The notes under the pieces were generated by a model, which was not told the origin of the DNA, ran no database searches, and saw only the letters and a list, made by a program, of their open reading frames with translations. Of a DNA stretch of 64,000 nucleotides, positions 47,120 to 55,745 are shown piece after piece. The stretch comes from Actomonas sp051209155 (GTDB lineage: Bacteria > Verrucomicrobiota > Verrucomicrobiia > Opitutales > Opitutaceae): the NCBI GenBank assembly GCA_051209155.1, contig JBPJGB010000003.1. One strand, given 5' to 3'. The first letter of the stretch is position 1, and every line of letters begins with the position of its first letter. The position numbers and the translations under genes are program-made.

Positions 47120-48823
47120 TTAGTAAGAGTCGTCGGCGAGCGTGGCCGACAAGACTTCCTCCAACGTGGTGAGACCTCGGACCACCTTGGAAAGGCCGTC
47201 TTCGCGCAACGTGCGCAGGCCTGCCCGACGCGCCGCCACCCGGAGCTTGGGCAGGTCTTCCCGATCGTGGATCAGCCGGGCCAGGTCTTCGTCGACCATG
47301 AAAAACTCAAAGATCGCGATCCGACCGCGGTAGCCGGTGCCGTTGCAGTCGGCGCATCCCCGCCCTTTGCGGCAGGTCGCGCTGGCGTGATCGACCCCGT
47401 GGGCCGCAAACACTGCGCGCGCGGCTTCGCTGATCGCTTCCGGTTGCGCGCAGGCCTCACAGACGCGGCGCACCAAGCGCTGAGCCACCACCGCCCGCAA
47501 CGAGTTCGCGATGAGAAAGGGTTTCACCCCGAGGTCGACCAGGCGGCTCACCGCCCCAGGCGCGTCGTTGGTGTGCAGCGTGGAAAAAACGAGGTGCCCC
47601 GTGAGCGAGGCATTGATCGCGATCTCCGCCGTTTCGCGATCCCGAATCTCGCCCACCATCACGACGTTGGGCGACTGGCGCAGCATGGCCCGTAGCGCAG
47701 CCGCAAAGGTCAACCCCACGTCGGCGCGCACCGGGACCTGGTTGACGCCGGCGAGTTGATATTCGACCGGATCCTCAACGGTGATGATTTTGCGATCGGG
47801 CCGATTGATCGCATGCAGACAGGAATAAAGCGTAGTGGTTTTGCCCGAGCCCGTTGGCCCCGTGACCAGCACCATGCCGTCGGATTGCCCGACGAGGCGG
47901 CGCACCTTTTGCTCGTCCTCCGGCAGCAGACCGAGTTCGCCGAGGTCAGGCTTCAGCCCGTCGGCATCAAGCAGGCGCATCACGATGCTTTCGCCATGAG
48001 CGGTCGGCACCGAGGAAACCCGCAAATCGATCGATCGACCGTCCAACGTCCGCTGAATGCGACCATCCTGCGGCAGGCGCTTTTCGGCGATCGACATCTC
48101 GGCCATGATCTTGGCGCGCGAAATCAAGGGCAGCTGCATGCGCTTGGGCGGCCCCTCGACTTCGAGCAATCGACCGTCGATGCGGTAGCGCACGCGGAAA
48201 CGCCGTTCGAGCGGCTCAAGGTGAATATCCGAAGCCCGCCGGCGCACCGCGTCGGCAATCAGCGAGTGCAGCCGTTGAATGACCGGTGCGTCCTCCGCCC
48301 CGTCGCCATCGCTTGCCGCAATCGCGCCCGTCGACGGGGTGGCGGGTTCAATTGCGAGATCATCCGCCGCTGCGTCGCCGTAGTGGCGCCCGATCGCGGC
48401 GCGGATCTCCGAACGGGTGGCCAGCACCGCTTCCACGGGGTGACCGCAAACCAAGGCCAATTCGTCGACCGCCGCGAAGTCGTGGGCATCGGCCATCGCC
48501 ACCCGCAACCTATCCCCCTGCCACTCCAAGGGCATCGCGTGATAACGCCGCGCATGCTCGACTTCGAGCAGGGCGAGAACGGAGCCCGGCACCGATCGGC
48601 CGTCGAGCCGCTCGACCGGCAAGGCAAAGGCCTCCGCCAGGAGCTCGCAAATACGCGATTCGGACAGCTTACCTTGCGCAACCAGCACCTCGGTCAGCGG
48701 CAACGGTTCGCCCGGCTCGCTGACGTGCTGAGCCTGTTGCTCACGCGCGGCGGTCAGATCCGCCTCCGAAAAACAACCCGCCCTCCGCGCCAGCTCGATA
48801 ACGATGTCTGTCGCGGTGGGCAT
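47120..48823 (-). CDS. pilB: PilB/GspE-type assembly ATPase, copy 1
   Basis: The 567-residue ATPase has an N-terminal MshEN-like region (VLVAQGKLSESRICELLAEA), Walker A VTGPTGSGKTTTLYSC, Walker B QSPNVVMVGEIRDRET, HLVFSTLHTNDAPGAVSRL and a zinc motif (CEACAQ, CRKGRGCADC). It is a paralogue of the downstream copy, with clearly different N-terminal sequence. It is the first gene of the pilus operon, 33 bp after rho. Confidence 0.92.
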   Translation of the reverse strand: MPTATDIVIELARRAGCFSEADLTAAREQQAQHVSEPGEPLPLTEVLVAQGKLSESRICELLAEAFALPVERLDGRSVPGSVLALLEVEHARRYHAMPLEWQGDRLRVAMADAHDFAAVDELALVCGHPVEAVLATRSEIRAAIGRHYGDAAADDLAIEPATPSTGAIAASDGDGAEDAPVIQRLHSLIADAVRRRASDIHLEPLERRFRVRYRIDGRLLEVEGPPKRMQLPLISRAKIMAEMSIAEKRLPQDGRIQRTLDGRSIDLRVSSVPTAHGESIVMRLLDADGLKPDLGELGLLPEDEQKVRRLVGQSDGMVLVTGPTGSGKTTTLYSCLHAINRPDRKIITVEDPVEYQLAGVNQVPVRADVGLTFAAALRAMLRQSPNVVMVGEIRDRETAEIAINASLTGHLVFSTLHTNDAPGAVSRLVDLGVKPFLIANSLRAVVAQRLVRRVCEACAQPEAISEAARAVFAAHGVDHASATCRKGRGCADCNGTGYRGRIAIFEFFMVDEDLARLIHDREDLPKLRVAARRAGLRTLREDGLSKVVRGLTTLEEVLSATLADDSY

Positions 48824-48856
48824 GGAGCACGGTCGGAAGCGGGTTGGCCGCGGCGC

Positions 48857-50869
48857 CTAGCGGTTGAGGCTCATCAGGAACTCCGCGTTGGACTTCGTCT
48901 TGCGGAGTCGGGTGATGAACATCTCCATCGCCTCGACCGGCGGGATACCCTGCATCGCGCGACGCAGCCCGTAGACGCGCTGCATTTCGTCGGGGTGGTA
49001 GATGAGTTCCTCTTTGCGCGTGCCGGAGCGGTCGATGTTGATCGCCGGGAAGATGCGCTTGTCGGAAAGACCGCGGTCGAGGTGCAGCTCCATGTTACCG
49101 GTGCCCTTGAACTCCTCGAAGATCACCTCGTCCATGCGGCTGTTGGTGTCGATGAGGGCGGTGCCGAGAATGGTCAGCGAGCCCCCGCCCTCGATGTTGC
49201 GGGCCGAACCAAAGAAGCGCTTCGGCTTCTGCAACGCGGTCGCCTCGATACCACCGGACATGATCTTGCCGGAGTTGCCCGCCAGCGCATTGTAAGCGCG
49301 GGCCAGACGCGTGATCGAATCCAACAGGATGACCACATGTTGGCCGAGTTCGACCAGACGGCGGGCCTTTTCGATCACCATCTCAGCGGCGTGAACGTGA
49401 TTGGTCGGCGCCTCATCAAAGGTCGACGAAACCACCTCGCCCTTGGTGTGGCGGCGGAAATCGGTCACTTCTTCCGGACGTTCGTCGATCAGCAACAGGA
49501 TCAACTTGGTGTCGGGATGGTTGTGCGAAATCGAGTTCGCCATGTTCTGCATCAGCACCGTCTTGCCGGTGCGCGGCGGCGCGACGATGAGGCCGCGTTG
49601 CCCGAATCCCGTCGGCGTGAGCAGGTCGACGGCGCGCATCGAAATGTCCTTATGCACGCCGGTCGCTTCCATCATGATGCGCTGCAGCGGGTAGTAGGGT
49701 TCGAGCTCCTCGAACGGCGTCACGCCAGCGGCCAACTCCGGTTCGCGGCCCATGACCGATTCGATGCCGATGACCACCGGGCAACGCTCGCCGGCCGCCG
49801 GCGGGCGCACAATGACTTCTACTTCGTGGCCGCGCTTGAGCCCGTAACGCTTCACCAGCGAGGCGGGCACGTAGGCGTTCTCCGGATACAGGCGGTAGGA
49901 CACGTGCTTGTGCACCACAAAACCGTAACCGTCATCGGTCATGTCCAGCCAACCGTGGTCCCACATGGGGAGCTGCTTCTCGGCGGCGGTGCGGAAGATC
50001 GCCTCCAGCCATTGGCGGCGACCGGGCACCCCTTCGATGCTGGCCCCCAGAGCGGCGCCGCGGGTGCCGAGCTCGGCGATGCCGAGCGGGTAAAGGGCCT
50101 CGAGATTGATGGGCGGCAGTTTGGACTCGCGCACGGCCTGGGCGGCACTGTCGAGGGCGGCGAGGTCGTCAAAGCCATCGCGGTCCGGCAGGTCGCCGAG
50201 CTTCACTTCCTCCATGCCGGGCGGCAGTGGCTGGGGCGGAGGGCGGTCCTTGGGATCACCCTTCTTCCACTTGCCCTTCTTGCCGCGCTTTCCCTTGCGG
50301 TCCTTCTTGTTTTTCCACCACGGGCCCTCGTCGCCATCGCCGGAACCACCGTTGTCGGAACCGCCTTCATCGTGATCGCGATCACGATCGCGCCCGCGAC
50401 CGTTGCCGGAATCGCCGCGGGATTCCTCACGCGGGGGGCGTGCTTCCGCCGGGGCGGAGGAGTCGTCACCGTCTTTTTCCGCCGACGCCGGTTTGGGCGC
50501 CTCGGTCGCAGTCGGCTTGGCTTCCGCGGCGACGGGAGCCGACGCTTCTGCCGCCGATGGCTCCTTGGCGGGCTGAGCACTGGCCTCGTCGGGCTTCGGC
50601 TTGCGGCCGCGGGAGCGGCTGCGGGCACTGCGTTCGCCGCGGGTTGGTTGATTGGCCTCGGCGGCAGCATCACTGCCCCCCGTCTCGCCACCGCCGGTGG
50701 GAGCGCCTTCACCCAAATTCAACTCACCGGTTTCCGCGCTGGCCGCCGTTTTGCGGCTCCGGCTGGCGGTGGTCTTCTTGGTCGTCGTGCGCGCGCGCTT
50801 GACGGTTTTTTTCTTGGCCGGGACTTCTGCGGAGGAGTCTTCGCCGACGGGATTTACGGATTCGTCCAT
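48857..50869 (-). CDS. rho: Transcription termination factor Rho with long disordered N-terminus
   Basis: The 670-residue protein is a complete Rho helicase at the C-terminus (roughly from 250): the Rho_N helical segment INLEALYPLGIAELGTRG, the cold-shock RNA-binding part DDGYGFVVHKHVSYRL, LTPTGFGQRGLIVAPPRTGK with the Walker A, LLLIDERPEEVTDFRR and the Q-loop region NSGKIMSGGIEATALQKPKR. The first 240 residues are low-complexity: Lys/Arg/Thr-rich, then Ala/Pro/Glu-rich, then Arg/Gly/Asp-rich. E. coli Rho is 419 residues, so this is a large extension. ATG 50869 (MDESVNPVGED) is chosen over an ATG at 51004, which overlaps the coaE stop. Confidence 0.95.
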   Translation of the reverse strand: MDESVNPVGEDSSAEVPAKKKTVKRARTTTKKTTASRSRKTAASAETGELNLGEGAPTGGGETGGSDAAAEANQPTRGERSARSRSRGRKPKPDEASAQPAKEPSAAEASAPVAAEAKPTATEAPKPASAEKDGDDSSAPAEARPPREESRGDSGNGRGRDRDRDHDEGGSDNGGSGDGDEGPWWKNKKDRKGKRGKKGKWKKGDPKDRPPPQPLPPGMEEVKLGDLPDRDGFDDLAALDSAAQAVRESKLPPINLEALYPLGIAELGTRGAALGASIEGVPGRRQWLEAIFRTAAEKQLPMWDHGWLDMTDDGYGFVVHKHVSYRLYPENAYVPASLVKRYGLKRGHEVEVIVRPPAAGERCPVVIGIESVMGREPELAAGVTPFEELEPYYPLQRIMMEATGVHKDISMRAVDLLTPTGFGQRGLIVAPPRTGKTVLMQNMANSISHNHPDTKLILLLIDERPEEVTDFRRHTKGEVVSSTFDEAPTNHVHAAEMVIEKARRLVELGQHVVILLDSITRLARAYNALAGNSGKIMSGGIEATALQKPKRFFGSARNIEGGGSLTILGTALIDTNSRMDEVIFEEFKGTGNMELHLDRGLSDKRIFPAINIDRSGTRKEELIYHPDEMQRVYGLRRAMQGIPPVEAMEMFITRLRKTKSNAEFLMSLNR

Positions 50870-50919
50870 GGGGGAGATAAAGGGAGAGAAGAAATACAGG
50901 CGGCGCGCCCGACTTGCGC

Positions 50920-51513
50920 TCAGTTGACTTCCCGCAGAGAGCAGAGTCGCTCGTGGAGGGAATCGATCTGTTCCCGCAGGAACGGGAGGGAGCCGTCGTT
51001 CCACAGCACCAGATCGGCTAAGGCGAGTTTTCGCGCCAGTGGCAGTTGCTTCGAAATACGTTGCCCGGCAAGCGCATGGGGAACTCCGCGCTGGGTCAAC
51101 CGGGCGAGCTGAACGTCGGCACTTGAGGCGACGCAGACGATGAAATCAAACCAATTCTCCAAGGCCTTTTCGAACAGCAGTGGCACCTCGATCAGCCAAT
51201 GCTGGCCGGGTTCACGACGCAACAGATCACGCCACCGGGCGTAGAGCCGCGGGTGAACCCACGACTCAAGCACCGCCAGTTCCGTGTCATCGGCGAAGAC
51301 CTGAGCCGCCAAGGCCCGCCGGTCCAATTCGCCATCGGCGCCGATCACCTCCGCCCCCCAGCGGCTTCGCGCCGACGAAATCACCACCGGATCGCGCAGA
51401 ATTTCCTCACGAACCAGCGCATCTGAGTCGATCAGACGGTAACCGTGATCGGCTAAGTGTTTCGCTGCGGTGGATTTTCCGCAGCCCATGCCTCCAGTGA
51501 TCCCGACGATCAT
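50920..51513 (-). CDS. coaE: Dephospho-CoA kinase
   Basis: The 197-residue kinase catalyses the last step of CoA synthesis. Seen: the P-loop MIVGITGGMGCGKSTAAKHL, LIDSDALVREEIL, WLIEVPLLFEKALENWFDF and VVCVASS-like VCVASSADVQLARL. Length is typical. It is upstream of rho on the same strand with 50 bp between them and is divergent from the HD gene. Confidence 0.95.
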   Translation of the reverse strand: MIVGITGGMGCGKSTAAKHLADHGYRLIDSDALVREEILRDPVVISSARSRWGAEVIGADGELDRRALAAQVFADDTELAVLESWVHPRLYARWRDLLRREPGQHWLIEVPLLFEKALENWFDFIVCVASSADVQLARLTQRGVPHALAGQRISKQLPLARKLALADLVLWNDGSLPFLREQIDSLHERLCSLREVN

Positions 51514-51621
51514 GGCCGCCTCCCTGCTTGGGGTGGCATAAATGAGCTTGCCCGTTTTTCTCGCAATTTATTTACAAACGAAACCCCGCGTCCGATTTAA
51601 CCAACCCGTTTGCATAGTCCC

Positions 51622-52476
51622 ATGTTTCCTGATGTCGACACCCGAGACGCGGACGCCGTGAAAGCCGCGATCCGCCATCTGCTGGTCGACGCCTTTCCGG
51701 AAAGTGACGCCGCGCTGTTCGAGGAAACGTTCGATATGGTCCGGGCCATGTTCGAGGGACGGTTTCCCGGGTTCCGCCAGATCGACGTCCGGTATCACGA
51801 TTACCAACACACCTTGCAGGCCTCGCTTTGCATGGCGGAGCTGATGAACGGTTTCGTGGTGCACGGTGGGCAACCTTCAATCACGGAACGCGAGTTTCAA
51901 CTCGGCCTCGTGGCGGTGTTGCTGCACGACTCCGGCTACCTCAAGACCGACGCCGACGGCGACGGCAGCGGCGCCCGCTTCACCTACGCGCACGTGTTGC
52001 GCAGTTGCGCGGTCGCGGCGTCCCACCTGCCCAAGTTTGGCGTGCGCTTCCCCGAACTCTCGACGGTGATGGGCGCGATCCGCTGCACCGGGCCGGACGC
52101 CAAGATCAATCAGCTCTACTTTAGCCGCCCGCAGGACCGTCTTCTGGGCGCTTTCGTGGCGACCGCCGACTACCTTGGCCAGATGGCCGCGGTCGACTAC
52201 CCGGACGAACTCGGCATTCTGTTCGACGAGTTCAAGCAGTCCGACGACTACCTGCAGGTGCCACTCTCGGAGCGCTTGTTCAAAACGCCAGAAGACCTCG
52301 TCGCCAAGACCCCCGCGTTTTGGAAACACGTGGTGCTGCCCAAGCTCGATAACGAGTTCGGGCAAGTCTATGGTTACTTGGCGCGCCCCTACCCGGCGGG
52401 TCCGAATCCCTATCTCGACGCCATTGAACGCAACGTGGATATCATCGCCGGCTTGCCCACCAGCAAGTCAGCCTGA
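51622..52476 (+). CDS. HD-domain protein resembling cyclic-nucleotide phosphodiesterases
   Basis: The 284-residue protein has the metal-binding pattern VRYHDYQHTLQASLCMAELM and VAVLLHDSGYLK, close to the YHNxxHA ... HDxxH arrangement of class I cyclic nucleotide phosphodiesterases, though the second HD partner is replaced (HDSGY). The rest is helical. Substrate unknown; a nucleotide is a reasonable guess. ATG 51622 is used; a TTG at 51610 would add four residues. Confidence 0.7.
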   Translation: MFPDVDTRDADAVKAAIRHLLVDAFPESDAALFEETFDMVRAMFEGRFPGFRQIDVRYHDYQHTLQASLCMAELMNGFVVHGGQPSITEREFQLGLVAVLLHDSGYLKTDADGDGSGARFTYAHVLRSCAVAASHLPKFGVRFPELSTVMGAIRCTGPDAKINQLYFSRPQDRLLGAFVATADYLGQMAAVDYPDELGILFDEFKQSDDYLQVPLSERLFKTPEDLVAKTPAFWKHVVLPKLDNEFGQVYGYLARPYPAGPNPYLDAIERNVDIIAGLPTSKSA

Positions 52477-52541
52477 CCTCCCGTTCACCCACCGTCCAAC
52501 CACCGCCGCGGGACTGGCCTGCCCGCCCAGTCTGCCCGTCC

Positions 52542-54074
52542 ATGCTCGCGACCATCCACTCCGCCGCGCTTCAAGGCATCGAAGCCGCGCTGGTGCACGT
52601 CGAGGTCAACGCCGGCGAGACCGGTGCTCCCGAAACCGTCATCGTCGGCCTGCCCGACGCGGCCGTGAAGGAGTCCCGCGATCGCGTCAGCTCCGCCCTG
52701 ACCAACAGCGGCTTCGAAAAACCGCGCACCCGCACCACCATCAACCTCGCCCCCGGCCACCTTCGCAAGGAAGGGCCCTGTTACGACCTGCCCATCGCCC
52801 TCGGCCTGCTCGCCGCGACTTCGCGTCTTCAGGCCCAACGGCTCGATGACTATCTCATTGCCGGCGAACTCAGCCTTTCCGGCGCCACCCGCCCTATCCG
52901 CGGCGCTCTCGCGATCGCGCGACTGGCCCGCCAACTGGGCAAGCGCGGAGTCCTGCTCCCCGCCGGCTCCGCCGCCGAGGCCGCGCTGGTCGAAGAACTG
53001 GAGGTGCATGCGGTGGAGTCGCTCGACCAAGCCTTTCGCTTTCTGGCCGGCATGATCGAACTTCCCGTGGCCACGCCGCTCCAGACCGCCGCCGCGGCGC
53101 CGGCCAACGTGCCCGACTTCGCGGACGTCAAAGGCCAACACGCCGTGCGCCGCGCCATCGAGGTCGCGGTCGCCGGCGGGCACAACATTCTGATGATCGG
53201 CCCCCCGGGATCCGGCAAATCGATGATCGCCAAACGCGTCCCTTCAATCATGCCGCCACCTTCACTGGACGAGGCCCTGGAAATTCTCAGTATCCAATCG
53301 GTCACGACACCCTCCGGCGGAGATGGAGCGCAACCGTTCGGGCAACGCCCGGTGCGCAGCCCGCACCACACCATCTCCGACGTCGGCCTGCTGGGCGGTG
53401 GCACCATCCCCGGTCCCGGCGAAGTCTCCCTCGCCCATCACGGGGTCCTGTTCTTGGACGAGTTGCCCGAGTTCAAACGCAGCGCCCTCGAGGTCCTGCG
53501 CCAACCCTTGGAAGACGGCCGGGTCACCATTTCCCGCAGCGCGGGCAAGATCACCCTGCCCTGCGCCTTCATGTTGGTCAGTGCCATGAACCCCTGCCCC
53601 TGCGGCTACTTGGGCGACACCACCCATACCTGCCGCTGCACGCCCGCGCAGGTGCAGCGCTACCGAGCCCGCGTCTCCGGCCCCTTGCTCGATCGCATTG
53701 ACCTGCACGTTGAGGCTCCGGCGGTGTCGGTCGGCGATTTGCGGGCCGCCCAACCCGGCGAGCCCTCCGCCGCAATGCGGGCGAGAATCGTGCATGCCCG
53801 CCAGCGGCAGGCTGCGCGACTCGGGAGTGGAGCCACCACCTGTAACGCGCGTATGAGTCACCCCGAGTTGCGACGCCACGCGCCGATCTCGCGAGAACTG
53901 GGCGACCTGCTCGAGCGCGCCATGCAGCAGCTTTCCCTTTCCGCCCGCGCCTACGATCGTATCCTCAAAGTTGCCCGCACCATCGCCGACCTCGCCGATG
54001 CTGAACATATCGCGGCTCCCCATTTGCTCGAAGCGATCCAATACCGCAGTCTCGATCGATCGCTGGCTGGCTAA
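52542..54074 (+). CDS. comM: YifB/ComM family Mg-chelatase-like AAA+ ATPase
   Basis: The 510-residue protein has an N-terminal Lon-like/ChlI domain (GIEAALVHVEVNAGETGAPE, FEKPRTRTTINLAPGHLRKE), a AAA+ core with Walker A LMIGPPGSGKSMIAKRVP and Walker B VLFLDELPEFKRSALEVLRQ, a zinc-like CPCGY...CRC loop and the C-terminal Mg-chelatase tail SARAYDRILKVARTIADL. ComM remodels branch migration structures during transformation in some bacteria; here this is a family inference. Confidence 0.93.
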   Translation: MLATIHSAALQGIEAALVHVEVNAGETGAPETVIVGLPDAAVKESRDRVSSALTNSGFEKPRTRTTINLAPGHLRKEGPCYDLPIALGLLAATSRLQAQRLDDYLIAGELSLSGATRPIRGALAIARLARQLGKRGVLLPAGSAAEAALVEELEVHAVESLDQAFRFLAGMIELPVATPLQTAAAAPANVPDFADVKGQHAVRRAIEVAVAGGHNILMIGPPGSGKSMIAKRVPSIMPPPSLDEALEILSIQSVTTPSGGDGAQPFGQRPVRSPHHTISDVGLLGGGTIPGPGEVSLAHHGVLFLDELPEFKRSALEVLRQPLEDGRVTISRSAGKITLPCAFMLVSAMNPCPCGYLGDTTHTCRCTPAQVQRYRARVSGPLLDRIDLHVEAPAVSVGDLRAAQPGEPSAAMRARIVHARQRQAARLGSGATTCNARMSHPELRRHAPISRELGDLLERAMQQLSLSARAYDRILKVARTIADLADAEHIAAPHLLEAIQYRSLDRSLAG

Positions 54075-54111
54075 TCTCGGCCCCATCCGCTTTGCTCGAC
54101 TCCTCTCCCCT

Positions 54112-55182
54112 ATGAAATTCTCGCCTTCGCCCCTCATTACCTGTGCGGTTGCGCTCCTCGCGCCACTGGGTTCGTTCGCTCAAAATGCCAATTGGCAGTC
54201 GCTTTTTGACGGCAAGTCCCTCTCCGGTTGGCAGGCCAACGAGAACCCCGGCACTTGGACCGTCGAGGACGGCGCCCTGGTTTCCCGTGGCGATCGCTCC
54301 CACCTCTTCTACGTGGGCGAGGTCAACGGGCATAGTTTCAAAAACTTTGAGTTCTCCGCCGAGGTCATGACGACCCCGGGGTCCAACTCCGGCATCTACA
54401 TCCACACCAAACTCGCCCCCGATCCCTGGCCCACCACCGGCTACGAATGCCAGGTCATCAACTCAACCCGCCCGCCCGCGAAACCGGATGACTACGTCGA
54501 ACGCAAGATGACCGGCTCGATCTACGCCGTGCGCAACAACTGGCGCTCGCCCGTCGCCGACAACGAGTGGTTTGAATACCGCATCAAGGTCGTGGGCCGC
54601 ACCATCCAAACCTTCATCAACGGCGAATTGATCTGCCAATACACCGAGGGTTCCCAGCATTGGCGCGCCAACGACAAGAAAGCCCGCCGCCTATCCGCCG
54701 GCACCTTCGCCCTGCAGGGCCACGATCCGGGCAGCGTTGTCCGCTACCGCAAACTGCGGGTGCGCGTCCTGCCCGCCGATGAACCTTCTTTGGAAGTCCC
54801 GCTGCAGGACCTCGAACTGGATGAGCTGATCAGCCGCCTTTCCGACCAAAACTTCCCCCTCATCGACTTCGGCGTCACTGCCAACTCCGCCGCCCAGGAA
54901 GCCGCCCAATTGGAAGCCGCCCGCCGGCTCGGATTCACCCTGTCCTATTCCATTGGTGAGCGCGCCAAACTCGACCACCTCGCCGCCCGCGGCACATTGG
55001 CCCTGTTCAACGACCGCAATGGTCCGCCCTCCGTCGCCCAACTCAAAGCCGCCAAAGCGGCCGGCCTGCGCATCGCCTTCAGCTCAGGCGGCACCCCGCG
55101 CTTGCAACCCGAGCGCATCAAGGCCCGCCTCCAAGCGATCCTCGACGCCGGCCTCAGCTGGCGCGACCTCTGGGCGCCCTAG
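54112..55182 (+). CDS. Exported DUF1080 protein with extra C-terminal domain
   Basis: The 356-residue product has a signal peptide (MKFSPSPLITCAVALLAPLG, cleavage after FAQ/NAN), then a DUF1080/3-keto-disaccharide hydrolase-like beta-sandwich (about 28-220: WQSLFDGKSLSGWQANENPG, SNSGIYIHTKLAPDPWPTTG, GTFALQGHDPGSVVRYR). The last 125 residues form a second unit (LARLGFTLSYSIG-like stretch, FNDRNGPPSVAQLKAAKAAG, LQAILDAGLSWRDLWAP) resembling the tail of an amidohydrolase barrel, which is unusual for this family. It acts in the periplasm on glycans, by family inference. Confidence 0.83.
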   Translation: MKFSPSPLITCAVALLAPLGSFAQNANWQSLFDGKSLSGWQANENPGTWTVEDGALVSRGDRSHLFYVGEVNGHSFKNFEFSAEVMTTPGSNSGIYIHTKLAPDPWPTTGYECQVINSTRPPAKPDDYVERKMTGSIYAVRNNWRSPVADNEWFEYRIKVVGRTIQTFINGELICQYTEGSQHWRANDKKARRLSAGTFALQGHDPGSVVRYRKLRVRVLPADEPSLEVPLQDLELDELISRLSDQNFPLIDFGVTANSAAQEAAQLEAARRLGFTLSYSIGERAKLDHLAARGTLALFNDRNGPPSVAQLKAAKAAGLRIAFSSGGTPRLQPERIKARLQAILDAGLSWRDLWAP

Positions 55183-55259
55183 CCCAAGAGGCGCACCGAC
55201 ATCCTTGTCTGTGCACGCTGTCACCTCGCGGGGCACAATCATCCTGGTTCCAAAACCAC

Positions 55260-55289
55260 AAAACCCCCGGTCGTTTGACCGAGGGTTTC
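55260..55289 (-). terminator. Duplicated copy of the tRNA-Tyr terminator
   Basis: The same AAACCC..GGTC/GACCG..GGGTTT hairpin as next to tRNA-Tyr, carried in the distal repeat copy. Confidence 0.7.
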
Positions 55290-55294
55290 GAAAG

Positions 55295-55313
55295 TGGTGG
55301 TGAGAGGTGGATT
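55295..55313 (-). pseudogene. 3' fragment of tRNA-Tyr
   Basis: Nineteen bases, read on the minus strand as the last T-arm and acceptor bases with CCA, are all that is left or all that was copied of a second tRNA-Tyr. It cannot fold into a tRNA. Confidence 0.8.
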
Positions 55314-55419
55314 GGTTGGCCTAGCGGCCAAGGGCTGCGCCCTCGCAGCTGCGCTGCGCCCCTTCTCCGCTCCGCCGCTCGCGGCTCCGCTCCGTCGAAC
55401 CAAGGTTCTCATCCACCTC
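55314..55419. other. Spacer between the tRNA-Tyr repeats
   Basis: This 106-bp, strongly GC-rich stretch contains short interleaved palindromic words (GGCCTAGCGGCC, GCAGCTGCGCTGCGCC, CCGCCGCTCGCGG) and no coding sequence. It plays the same positional role as the spacer after tRNA-Ser. Confidence 0.6.
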
Positions 55420-55488
55420 TCGCGGGGCACAATCATCCTGGTTCCAAAACCACAAAACCCCCGGTCGTTTGACCGAGGGTTTCGAAAG

Positions 55489-55507
<19 letters not shown>
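55420..55507. repeat. Proximal copy of the tRNA-Tyr 3'-end and terminator repeat
   Basis: The copy attached to the intact tRNA-Tyr gene: 19 bp of the tRNA 3' end plus 69 bp of downstream flank. Confidence 0.9.
55454..55483 (-). terminator. tRNA-Tyr terminator
   Basis: On the minus strand a GC-rich stem (CTCGGTC with GACCGGGG, loop AAAC) flanked by AAACCC and GGGTTTT lies 6 bp beyond the tRNA 3' end. Confidence 0.8.
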
Positions 55508-55574
<67 letters not shown>

Positions 55575-55728
55575 GTGAGGGAACGGCGTAGTTCACGGGC
55601 GAAGGCCCAAAGTTCAAGGGATTTTTTTCATCATTCTCCTTTCAGGCGAAAAACGTTCCCGTTTGACCCGTCGCCGCCCGCGTTTCACCTCCTCGTTCTC
55701 CTCGTAGCCCCAACGAGTTAAGCTCTGT

Positions 55729-55739
55729 CCCCCCCCCCC
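55729..55739. other. Eleven-C homopolymer in front of the phosphotransferase gene
   Basis: A run of 11 C residues ends 6 bp before the ATG at 55746, exactly where a ribosome binding site would sit. Such a tract is prone to slippage and to sequencing or assembly error. Confidence 0.85.
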
Positions 55740-55745
55740 AAAGTC

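Larger units (their letters stand above)
55226..55313. repeat. Distal copy of the tRNA-Tyr 3'-end and terminator repeat
   Basis: These 88 bp are identical to 55420-55507 (offset 194). They contain the CCA-end and 3' acceptor/T-arm of tRNA-Tyr (55295-55313 on the minus strand) and the terminator hairpin, but no tRNA body: after the last identical base the sequence becomes unrelated. Confidence 0.9.

Noticed and set aside
47756..51112. 1118-codon open frame on the plus strand across pilB, rho and coaE
   Set aside because: It runs antisense through three recognised genes and has shadow-like composition.
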